Assembly: GCA_963277665.1 (NCBI GenBank)
Contig: OY728165.1
Span: forward strand, 1,757,920,772 to 1,757,984,771
DNA: 64,000 nt
Direction: 5' to 3'
Origin: Viscum album
Taxonomy: Eukaryota; Streptophyta; Magnoliopsida; Santalales; Viscaceae
Shown here: piece by piece, positions 54,797 through 64,000 of the stretch
Numbering within the stretch: the stretch's first letter is position 1
Layout: each line of letters starts with the position of its first letter
The notes under the pieces: generated by a model
Told to the model about the DNA's origin: nothing
The model's input: the letters and a program-made list of their open reading frames with translations, nothing else
Database searches by the model: none
Program-made: the position numbers and the translations under genes

Positions 54797-57416
54797 TTTA
54801 ACATCCAAATATTTTATAAATAAAAATATATTTTTTAAAATTAAATGTATTATTTAATATTATAGATATAGAAAAAACATACATTTATCTAGTTTTATGA
54901 TATTATATTATATTTATGAGACCATTAAGTATCATTATCATTGATAATAGTTCCATTTAATAGTAATAATATTATTTGTATAAATATACGATATTAAAAA
55001 ATTCCATTGATACAGAAAAAGGATGTCATAGACTCAACTAGTTGGATCATACCCAATGAATCCCATTTATGAGATCTTCTGAGGGATAAAACATCACTAC
55101 GAATTTCCCTTGATTAAAACCAATATGATATTCAATAGGTAAACAATGAGTGAAACCGTTTATAGGAGAAGTAAACTCTCATTTAGACCACATCCCAAAA
55201 ATTGTATTCCAAACCACCCTTTGAAAATATCCCATCATGCACCTTACTCTTATAGAGTTTGACGCTATATTAAAAGGATATGTTTTATTTCCACAATAGT
55301 ATGAAAATTCATATTGTATTTTCAATAGAGTAATTTTCTTATTTATTTCATATCATTACATTATAAATGAATTATATTTTGATACTATAATACACAATTT
55401 TTTTTATAGTTAATATTAAAATTAAAATAAGGAAATTTTCTTGATTAATTAATCGATTTTTGAAATAAATAATATTTTATTGAAATGATATTATTAAAAA
55501 ATATTTCATTTATATATTATTAATAAATTATATTTTAATGAATATATTATTTTTAAATAGTTTTTATTAAAAATAAATTATGATATAATTTTTATAAAGA
55601 TAAATGTACTATTTATAAGGGTTAAAAAATTGTTATTGTAAAAAACCTATCATTTGTTAAAAAATATTGTCTATTATATGAATTTTTAAAATTCACATAT
55701 TTTAAAAATTATTTAGATAAAAAAATATTATTTTTGGAGTTATAATGTGTAAATCATCCAATAGTTAGGGGTTAATAATTTTTTTAAAAAATCAAATTAT
55801 TCGGTAGAAATTAAATACGATAATAATATTTGGTGTGTATTATGAGATCATAATGAATAAAAGTGCTATAATAAATACTATAACATGTAAAAACAACCAA
55901 ATATAATATTTACATTCAAAATAATACCAATTATGTTTATTTTTTAAATTCTATTAATCTTTTATTAATCTTCCTACCCGTATAATAGATTTTAATGTTT
56001 TAAAATCATTTATTTTTTAGTATGACTCAAATCAACATCAGGAATGGTATTAGTTTAATACATTGGGATCTTGGAGTAATAAAATAATTTAAAACACCCC
56101 TAATTGTCTGAAATGATGGGAAAAACAAAGTGATTTTTTTTTATTATATATAGTCCAAAACCATTGTTTGATAAATGAGAATGGACGCCCACTCATTTCC
56201 TATATAGTACAACCCTATATACATTTTATCATTAAAAAATCATTAGAACACATCCTTTATCTTCCCAAAACACTCTTGAGTCCTCCCATGGTACCCCTAT
56301 ACTCCCAATATACTCCTACCACTAATAGAATTACACCCTCTAGGTAAAAGTAATTGTTTTTATCCTTGTTATTCAAGTATATCCTTTATAGTATTACATT
56401 TATCCTCATTTCCAAATGTTTTGGTATGATATAACATAACCCATTAATTTCTATTTTATGTATATATAATTATATGACACTTTTACTCATATAAATTCCT
56501 CCCGTGAACATTCATATACCCCCGTTATGTCACCAAAATTTTACCATGATTATCCATATCAAAATATGGTCTACTGGATATACACACAATTACTATAATG
56601 GGAATTCACATTCAAGAACATATAATTCCTGATTGGGGACTTATATTTATATATTTCACACTTATTGATCATGGAATAAAATATGATGTTGCATTAATCA
56701 ATGATGTGTGGTCTCTGTGGCATGCATAAGCATGATAATAAAATGAAAGTAACGATATAACCCAAAAGTTTATGTAGATCCAATGTATTTTGAAATTTTT
56801 TAGTCTCATGAGACTTCATTCAATGGATTAGAAAGTGACCCTACTCCATAATGGGTCTTTTTACATCATGATGTCTTGGATGTTGGCCTTAACCTATATT
56901 TATGATGTTTTTTTTGAAATATTTCAGGTATTGCCAAATAATTTTTGAATTTTTTTTGTTCAACCCAACACTTTTATCATTGATTCCTCCCTATTTATCA
57001 TCGTTAACCTATATTTATGATGTATTTTCTATGTTGTTTCCAAATTTACCATGATTCCATTATGATTATCATGTTATATCATGCCTCATTATTTATTTTA
57101 TTATTATCACCAATTTTTTGTCAAGTGAATATTTAGATTGTTTATCGTGTACTATAATTTTCATGTTATTCCATGTTTATTTCTCTACTGGTCATTATAT
57201 GTCACCCATTTCTTATATGTGTCTCTAGGTTATCCCATTACGTTTTATATACAATCAGGTTATGGAATTATTCAACAAAGATTATGTATTTTTGGTTTTA
57301 ATATGTTGTGTAATGTAGAAAATTCACAAAAGTACTATACTCCATGATATTCCTAGTTGTAATATGTATAATCTTATGTAATAAATGAAGAATTATTGTG
57401 TAATAAATAGAATATT
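54797..57416 (+). repeat. 3' LTR of gypsy C
   Basis: About 2.62 kb. TATA tatatag at 56201-56207, palindrome TCTCATGAGA at 56804-56813, end 612 bp after the palindrome, immediately before the tttca duplication. TATA to palindrome is 603 bp, as in the 5' copy (609) but far shorter than in A, D, E or F. Confidence 0.8.
56190..56260 (+). promoter_or_regulatory. Core promoter of gypsy C 3' LTR
   Basis: cccactcatttcctatatag then a C/T-rich leader with tccttatctt-like runs to about 56340. Matches the 5' LTR promoter. Confidence 0.55.
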
Positions 57417-57824
57417 TTTCATACCTCAACTATGATAATATAATAAAAGTAGAATTTATCATTTACTAATACTTTTTTATGTTAATGGAATTACCTATAT
57501 ATATCTCAGATTCAATCAAACGGGAAACGAAATTGTAAGTCGTGCTTGTGATAGACTACCACCTCATGAACTGATGTTATTTATTTCCATCACCACCTAT
57601 CATTTTTGTATATAATTATATGAAAAAATTATTAATATAATATTTAGTACATTTTATACCTATAAAATTATAATTTCACATAAAAAAATTTCTTTCAATT
57701 CTATTGGAATATGATAATGTCGCACATGTGTTTTTTGGATTACATTCTCAAGAAGCGATGTGATCTATTTTTCAATCAATATGTTCAATAAAAGTAATAA
57801 TTATTATGTTAATAATCATATGTG

Positions 57825-57855
<31 letters not shown>

Positions 57856-58147
57856 TATTTTTTTTCATATGTATTACATTTAATATCATTAATTTGTTTC
57901 TTCCAACGATATAATTGAAACAAAATTAATCCCAACGTATCACTGACCCTCTCCATGAATGATGTAATTAATTTTATACATCTAAGATTAATGGATTTAT
58001 TTAATTGTGTATATAATAAATATGTATTATATTTATTTCATCATTAAAATTATTGAGATGATGGAACCAAGATCAATGCAAGAGGACCTAAAATAAATAA
58101 TTAAAAAATACATGGAAAACAAAACAGTTCTTACTTGAAATAATAAT
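57417..58147 (+). repeat. 3' LTR of gypsy D, part 2
   Basis: It resumes D after C: actatgataatataataaaa compares with caatggtaatataaatacac at 40637. Paired motifs are at 57553-57576 and 57738-57760, against 40760 and 40961 in the 5' LTR. It aligns up to about 41353 of the 5' LTR and is cut at 58148 by the LTR of E. Confidence 0.78.
57825..57850. repeat. (AT)n microsatellite in D 3' LTR
   Basis: Thirteen AT units, just after the second conserved LTR motif. Confidence 0.9.
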
Positions 58148-61100
58148 TGTAACTCCATGGCCCTAGTTACCCAGAGTCGTTGAATTATTACATAATGTTG
58201 GCATTATCACAAAATATCATGTCTCGGAAGACTGATTAGTTTAGTATCATTGGATGTACTAGATACATTAATAAGTTTTATATAACATCATGAAATGAAA
58301 AACTACAACAACGTTGTTTCCATAGACCACACTCATATCCCCTCAAACAATCCCTGTAGGTCAGTCATAATATACTTTTTCGCATCCTGAGAAAAATAAT
58401 ACATAGAAAGGGCTGAGCTCAGATTCTCAGTAAGGAAAACAATATAGTGGAAAAATTCATAAATAAGCATAAACATTTAATGCAATGTATAAGACTAAAA
58501 TAAAATCCTTTTAAACATTATCATCAGTATAATATGGAAAATATAAAATTAAATAATTACATTTATTTACTCACATGGATATTCTACTAGTTGAATAATC
58601 ACTTGAAATATCAATATCCAATTCCATAATGATGGAATGCATATTGTCAGAGGTTCATTACCACATAGTCAAGGACTTGTGCCAAGACTACAAATAAGAT
58701 TTTTGGCAAGGCCTTATTCCAAGACACGGGTTTGTCTTATGATACATACCTATGCATCGAGGAGCTATAACAGGCTCCACCCGTCCCATACTATGTCCAA
58801 TTAATTCTTCATATGAAAAGTTTTAAACATAACATAAAAATTCCTATTAAAAATAGCATTCTAAATGACAATAATTTATCTATAAACCATGAATGGTATA
58901 AAAATAACACATCCAAATTCAAAAATATCACAAAACCGTCAATACAGTATGGATGTTTTGGATCATCAAAATCAACTTCTAATAATCATAAAATCCATCA
59001 AAGACGTTGACATAGATTAAATTAAAACATTTTTGTAGAGAAATATCTCTATCTATTTTGAACTAATTTAAAATTTATATAATTATAAATGAAAACATTT
59101 ACTTTGGAAACTTTCTTATAAGCATGTAAGGGATGATTTTATGGTGTTATAATGGTGGAATGTAGCTGCACCTGCTGTATATGTTAAAAAAGGAATTCTT
59201 ACCTTAATTTTGTCAAAAAGGTTATAAAGATCTTTTTTTGGAAAAAGACAGAAATATTCTTTTATAAACATCATATAAAATGTAAAAAATGGAATAAATT
59301 ACTTTATCCCATAGTTTATAAAATAGTAAAAAAAATTTGGAATGGATTTTTATGAAACATGGATGTGGATGATAATGAGGACCCAACAGATAATTATGCA
59401 AAAACAACCTCAGATAATAAAGATATTGTGAAATTAACCATTACCTTGTACTTTTCCTTGGTCGATGGTTGGTTAACCTCAAGTATAATGTTGAAATAAT
59501 TTTTATTAAATTATAAAATAATCATATATATTAATATGATATCATATTTGATCTTTTAAAATTTATTTGTTAACTATATCATAGTATTATCATTGTTTCA
59601 GGTGTTAACAGATTTGTTTTCCTTTATATTATTTGTTATATGAGTCATATTTTTTATTGAAGGGATGTATATTATTCATATGCAAAATGATATCGTGTCT
59701 TTAGATATTAATTTTAATCATCAACTGAAAATTATTCTTCAATGGATACGATGGGGAATAAATCTCATCGTGTTCGTGGAGACGGTAATTCGTACATACG
59801 CACGAAAGATAATATCATTATTTTGATATTAAAATAGTATATAATTTTATGTTATATCATATATAAAAAATAATTATCAGGTTATATTTATTATTTGCAT
59901 TAATTACACATCATTATGATACGCATCCCAATAATAATGTATTGAATAAAAATAACACCACGACGTGGAGATGGTTAGACGTACGTACGCTTGTATGGTG
60001 TCATGTCATTCAAAGGTTGAATATAATAATGAATATGGTTGTACCATATTAATAATAACATCCTAGTATATTTAATATTCTGGATCTATTATTTTATAAT
60101 GGAAACAACAAAGAAAGTGGAAGTGGAAGATGAAAGGAACTTGAAAGAGGTGATGAGATATTTACCACTTCTCCGGGTTCTTCCTTTTGATTTGATTTTA
60201 AGGGATATTGAGGTTGGTTTCCTAATTAAAACAAGGAATCTTGGATGAAGGGAGGAAATTTGAGAGGGTATTTGGGTAGGGGATGGACAAGTCATATGGC
60301 TTTGAAGTTGTGAATTAGATAGAAGGGTGAGTGCCCTTTTGTAAGAGGGGTGAGGGGTACCGTAGGAAAAGCTAGAAATATTATTTTATAATAAAATCAT
60401 TTTCGGTTTCTAATGTCACCAAAATAAATTATTTAAATTATAAAGTGGTCATGGGACGAAACTCACTCATCCAATAGGTTTTAGATAGGTTTGGGTCACT
60501 ATATCAACTTTTTCATTTAAATTTAACTCTTAGTTAAATAGCTTGACATTTAGCATGCCTCTTTGTATTTTTATATTATATGGTAAATAAACTTACTATA
60601 TACATCCCTGATAACCCCAAATGGTTAATTAATTATACAATTATCCTTATATATTTCCTTTTTTCGAGCCTCATATTTTTAGTAATAGAATATCAATTAA
60701 TAATAACATATTTGTTTTAAAAACTCTTTTATGACAATTTTACACTATATGTTATTTTTATTTTTATAAATTTATAACAACCTTATTACTTATAAAAAAT
60801 CATCTAAACAACCATAACAAGTTATATTAACCTAGAAAATTATTTTATTTCATAAACAGTCTCAAATAACATTTATTTGGATATTGATAATAACAATTAT
60901 TTTAATATTTCATTAATTAGGTAATTATTGCATCATCCTTGTGTCATAAATAAATTAAATTATTTAATGTCTAAAAAACATAACTAAAATACCATTATGT
61001 AATATATCTCGTTAACTTTATAATTAATATTTATAGTCAAATTTATATTATGTTTAACCATATATTAAAAATGTATTAGTTATTTAACAATGAATTTAAC

Positions 61101-61884
61101 ACTATTAACTCTTCTTTGAATTAAATAATAATAAATATCCTAATGTTATCCAAGTGGACCAAAGTGGTGAAAATTTTATTCATAAGGTTTTTGTTTGTCG
61201 AATTACACTTACCCATAGAATTGGGACATGTGTTAGGGTAATAATAATATCAAATTTACTCTTAATTTCCCTATTTACTTTTAACCGTGGAAAATAAAAG
61301 TAAACAGTTACTATTCACCAAAAAATATTTTCATCTTATTAAACCAAATTTTACTTAATGATATCTACGGTGTCTCTGGGAGTTTAGAAATTCCACTCAC
61401 ATAATTAGTAAAATTATGTTTTATGTAAATTTTCAAATGCTCCTAGAAGGTGGGTAAAAGACAGTAAAAAGTTCCATAAAATTTTTATATATCTAAAATT
61501 ATCATAAACAGACTCTAATGAATTAAATTAATAATATATAAGTATTATGTATCTATTTTGACATAAAATAAATTTAAATAAAATAAATAATTATTTAAAT
61601 AAAAATTCGGTTTTAAACTATAAATCTGTGTTTTTCACTATTCATCAAAAATTGAAAGTTTTTAGAAAAATACAAAAAATTCACCCTAATTTAATTTCGA
61701 TATTCCAAATCCAAAAATGCAGTGCATTTTGAAAGATAAAATTTATAAAATTTAAGAACGTGGGTATTACTATTCATGACGGCTAGTTTGATTGGTTGGG
61801 GTATGTTAGAACTCGAAGTTGCCTACAACACATGCTATTGTATTATTAAAAGAGAAGCATATCGTGGAAGCTTGGGGTGTTACA
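58148..61884 (-). repeat. 3' LTR of gypsy E
   Basis: 3737 bp. On the minus strand it starts at 61884 with TGTAACACCCC after the purine tract and ends at 58148 with gactctgggtaactagggcc and then gttaca, matching the terminal blocks of A and F. The palindrome variant tatcataaga is at 58733-58742, about 594 bp from the end. Paired motifs at 59958-59980 and 59763-59790. The stretch 60089-60380 is the C/T-rich leader and gives long chance frames on both strands. Confidence 0.85.
60100..60390 (-). promoter_or_regulatory. Core promoter and C/T-rich leader of gypsy E LTR
   Basis: Minus-strand TATAAAATA at 60382-60390, followed by a leader rich in C and T (ggtacccctcacccctctta at about 60360-60341), like A and D. 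The leader is less A/T-rich than its surroundings, which makes it look gene-like, but the position inside the LTR explains it. Confidence 0.65.
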
Positions 61885-61901
61885 TTCTCCCCTCCTTCAA
61901 A
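61885..61901 (-). other. Polypurine tract of gypsy E
   Basis: Minus strand tttgaaggaggggagaa, directly before the TGTAACACCCC of the 3' LTR. Confidence 0.87.
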
Positions 61902-61932
61902 TAATATCATCATTAAAATTTCTAGAGTATTA

Positions 61933-62313
61933 CTACGTAAAATGAATCGGGTGGTTCTTTATCATAAGTTCCCCGGGTTCTTATGGTTCCTCTTCCATCT
62001 TATGCTTTCTCAATAGTACATATACCAGACAAGTTGTCCAGTTTCTTAGCACTTGTTCTCATGTATCAAGAACCTTGACAGGCTCTTCATAGAAAGACAT
62101 ATCGGGTTTCAATTCTAATTCCTCATAGGTGAGTATATTCATTTGGTCAGGCATGTATTTTATCAATAGTGATACGTGGAATACGTCATGATCTTTAGAG
62201 AGAGTTGGTGGAATTTCAAAATAGAAAACTACAACCCCAATTAGTTCTATAATTTCGAAATGTCCAATGTATATGGGAATCAATTTACCCTTCTTAACAA
62301 AACGCCCTTCCAT
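61933..62313 (-). pseudogene. Integrase C-terminus and chromodomain (gypsy E)
   Basis: Open from 62313 to 62062: VKKGKLIPIYIGHFEII (the GPY/F-type region), DHDVFHVSLLIKYMPD, EELELKPDMSFYEEPVKVLD. A TGA at 62059-62061 sits where the family often has Arg; a CGA to TGA change would explain it. The same frame continues as EQVLRNWTTCLVYVLLRKHK and MEEEP, with a second stop at the place of the conserved Trp, to TAG at 61933. It joins the integrase frame by a shift near 62305-62313. The domain would guide insertion to heterochromatin. Confidence 0.88.
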
Positions 62314-63023
62314 GGATATACCTTCAAGAAAACATGATCTCCTACTAGAAATTCAAAAACGTTTCTTCGGTTATCAGCAAAGCCCTTATGTTTACTTTGA
62401 GACGTCTTGATATGGTTTTGGATTACCTTCAACATTTCCATCGTTTCCTCCATAAGTTCTGGGGCTACGAGTTTTCTTTCACCAACATCATCCCAACAGG
62501 TTGGTGTGCGATAACTCTTTCTGTATAGAGCTTTATATAGTTCCATTTGAATACATGAATGGAAGATATTGTAATAGTAAAATTCTACCAGAGGTAAATA
62601 TTGATCCCACATACCTTGACAGTCATGTGAGCATGATCTCAAAATTTCTTCTATGGTTTGAATAGTCCTTTCTGATTGTCTACCAGTTTGGGGGTAGTAG
62701 GAAGTGCTCAAATAAAGTTCAGTATCGAGGGCTTTCTGAATACTTTTCCAAAATCTTGATGTAAAATCGGGATCATGAAAAAAAACAATCGATACTGTTA
62801 CCCCATGAAGTCTTATAACATTATAAATATATAGTCTTGATAAAAATTCAAGTGGTAAATCTTATCTTATAACACAAAAATGTGTTGACTTGGTAAGACG
62901 ATTAACAATGGACCATATTGCATCATTCCTTCTAGGATTATTTGGTAGTCCCATGACAATGTCCATCATAATATTATCCCATTTCCTCTCAGGTATGGGA
63001 AGAGTTTTCATGACTCCTCCAAG
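62280..63023 (-). pseudogene. Integrase core (gypsy E), near-intact frame
   Basis: One frame, continuous with the RNase H part upstream: [20 protein letters not shown] (first catalytic Asp kept), [16 protein letters not shown], a stop at 62862-62864, then LHGVTVSIVFFHDPDFTSRF. The family has 'VSIVSDRDPRFTS' there, so the second catalytic Asp is now Phe. STSYYPQTGRQSERTIQT keeps the third catalytic Glu. It then runs to QYLPLVEFYYYN and FLVGDHVFLKVYPWKG before the frameshift. No enzyme activity is expected because of the lost Asp and the stops. Confidence 0.92.
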
Positions 63024-64000
63024 CTATTTCCTTCCAGATTTCACATGTGGCCAAACCATACATCTTGACAAAAAATTAGTAATCTCCCTCTTCATGTTGT
63101 CCCACCAAAAATGTTCCTTCAAATATCTATACATTTTAGTGCTAATAGGGTGTATAGAGAAATTGGAACTATGAGAATCATCCAAAAATTCCCTTTTTAG
63201 ATCAAGTATATCTGGAACACAAAGTCTCCTCCCAAATTTAAAAATTCCATCTTCATACTCAAAGCCACTCAATCTCCCCTCATTCAAAGCTTTAATATTC
63301 TTTTGATACACTTCATCACCGGTCTGAGAACTCATTATCCTTTCTAGTAAATATGGATTGGAAACCATTTGAAATAGCATTGATGTTTCACCTTCAACGG
63401 TTAATCCCATATCCATCTGTACTAGATCCATGTATATAGGATCCTTTTCAACTCTCATCTTGTTCAAAACTCCATGATCCTTTCTACTCAAAGCATATTC
63501 CACCTTATTTACCTTCCCTAATTGATAGTGTATAGTGAAATCATAATCCTTGTGTAGTTCAAGCCATCCCCTTTGCCTCATGTTGAGTACATTCTATGAG
63601 AAAATATACTTCAAAATCTTGTGATCAGTATATATCTCAAATTTTCCACAATAGAGATAGTGTTTCTAAATCATCAAAGAAAAGATTATAGCTACTAACT
63701 CAATATGGGGATTAGGATGGATTTTCTAATGATTTTTTAGCTATTGTGATGAATAGTCAATAACCCTATCATTCTATATAAGGACACATCCATGTACTTT
63801 CTTGGAAGAATCACTATAAATAACCAACCCATTCATCCCCGATTGTGGAGTTAATATAAGAGAATTGACTAATCATCTCTTCAGTTCTTCAAAAAATTCT
63901 TCACACACTTTTTTCTAAACAAATTTTACACTTTTTGTGTGAGCTTTGTTAATGGGTTATCCATCTGGGAAAAATTCTACACGAAATGTCGATAATAACT
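63024..64000 (-). pseudogene. RNase H and integrase zinc-binding region (gypsy E)
   Basis: From 64000 down: KLTQK-like linker, VIYSDSSKKVHGCVL (first RNase H Asp block, near 63800), YTDHKILKYIFS, then an open 185-codon frame from 63581: MRQRGWLELHKDYDFTIHYQ and KVNKVEYALSRKDHG end RNase H. DILDLKREFLDDSHSSNFSI and HPISTKMYRYLKEHFWW form the H2C2 zinc-binding domain, in which the second Cys of the last pair is Trp (CMVW). A TAG at 63024-63026 closes the frame; a CAG to TAG change is plausible. Stops and shifts are more frequent above 63600. Confidence 0.92.

Larger units (their letters stand above)
48470..57416 (+). mobile_element. Ty3/gypsy chromovirus (C), nested in D 3' LTR
   Basis: About 8.9 kb with two LTRs of about 2.5-2.6 kb, gag zinc knuckle, RNase H, integrase and chromodomain in gypsy order. 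The pentamer tttca occurs on both sides (48465-48469 and 57417-57421), consistent with a 5-bp target duplication, and the uninterrupted site can be seen in the D 5' LTR near 40625-40636. The RT core is missing. It is shorter than A and D because its LTRs lack a large block between promoter and palindrome. Confidence 0.83.
39380..58147 (+). mobile_element. Ty3/gypsy chromovirus (D), split by C and cut by E
   Basis: It starts with an intact TGTAACACC in the copia G 5' LTR. Order: 5' LTR, short remnant of gag, RT palm, RNase H, integrase remnant, chromodomain start, 3' LTR. The 3' LTR is interrupted by the whole of element C (48470-57416) and then broken again at 58148 by the LTR of E, so the end of D lies beyond the window. 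The two LTR copies align on both sides of the C insertion: 47244-48469 with 39380-40633, and 57417-58147 with 40634-41353. Confidence 0.8.
58148..64000 (-). mobile_element. Ty3/gypsy chromovirus (E), 3' part, youngest copy
   Basis: A minus-strand Tekay/Del-type element entering the window from the right: RNase H, integrase, chromodomain, polypurine tract, 3' LTR. Its LTR breaks the 3' LTR of D at 58148. The pol frame is readable over nearly 2 kb with only a few stops and one frameshift, far better than A, C or D. The 5' LTR, gag, protease and most of RT lie outside the window. The left flank pentamer is ataat; its partner would be beyond the far end of E. Confidence 0.9.

Noticed and set aside
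59763..59980. Two similar CG-containing blocks considered as a short CRISPR-like or satellite array
   Set aside because: Only two units, about 190 bp apart and diverged, and the same pair recurs at the same place in other gypsy LTRs; they are LTR motifs.
60039..60295. Overlapping 68-69 codon ORFs on both strands in a less A/T-rich patch, gene-like at first sight
   Set aside because: The patch is the C/T-rich leader of the gypsy E LTR, after its TATA box, in the same place as the leaders of A and D.
62890..63174. 94-codon plus-strand ORF
   Set aside because: Antisense shadow of the integrase of gypsy E, whose minus-strand frame matches the family throughout.

Overview
This window looks like plant nuclear, non-genic DNA: a heap of nested, decayed LTR retrotransposons in a very A/T-rich background (roughly three quarters A/T by eye, with CG dinucleotides scarce). 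Every coding trace I recognise belongs to a plant retroelement: chromodomain-bearing Ty3/gypsy pol of the Tekay/Del type, Ty1/copia pol of Sirevirus-like character, and a Cassandra TRIM element with 5S-rRNA-derived sequence in its LTRs. I see no intact host gene, no tRNA or rRNA gene and no CRISPR array. The species cannot be named from this. Such A/T-rich, repeat-packed DNA would suit a large or specialised plant genome, for example a holoparasite, but that is a guess.

Layout. 1-2560: unassigned decayed sequence. 2561-5738: a lone gypsy LTR, called F. 5739-18588: unassigned A/T-rich decay. 18589-19441: Cassandra on the minus strand, with two 375-bp LTRs, PBS, PPT and 5S-like segments. 19442-20459: unassigned. 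20460-39379: remains of a minus-strand Ty1/copia element, called G: a possible extra 3' ORF (20460-22650), RNase H and half of RT (23280-24394), then after an interruption the other half of RT, integrase, gag and part of the 5' LTR (35239-39379). 24395-35238: gypsy element A on the plus strand, complete with both LTRs, inserted inside the RT of G. 39380-58147: gypsy element D on the plus strand, inserted in the 5' LTR of G. 48470-57416: gypsy element C on the plus strand, inserted in the 3' LTR of D. 58148-64000: the 3' part of gypsy element E on the minus strand, also inserted in the 3' LTR of D and running off the window.

Relative ages follow from the nesting: G is oldest, A and D entered G, and C and E entered D. 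E has the best-preserved pol frame (a few stops and one frameshift over about 2 kb) and is probably the youngest gypsy copy. A, C and D are dead: catalytic residues or whole blocks of protease/RT are missing. The gypsy LTRs share a recurring architecture: a TATA box followed by a C/T-rich leader, and a palindrome (TCTCATGAGA or a near variant) that sits close to 600 bp from the LTR 3' end in nearly all copies. Four copies also carry a pair of related ~25-bp motifs about 190-200 bp apart. Domain calls come from translating the sequence by eye and matching remembered family motifs; no search was run.
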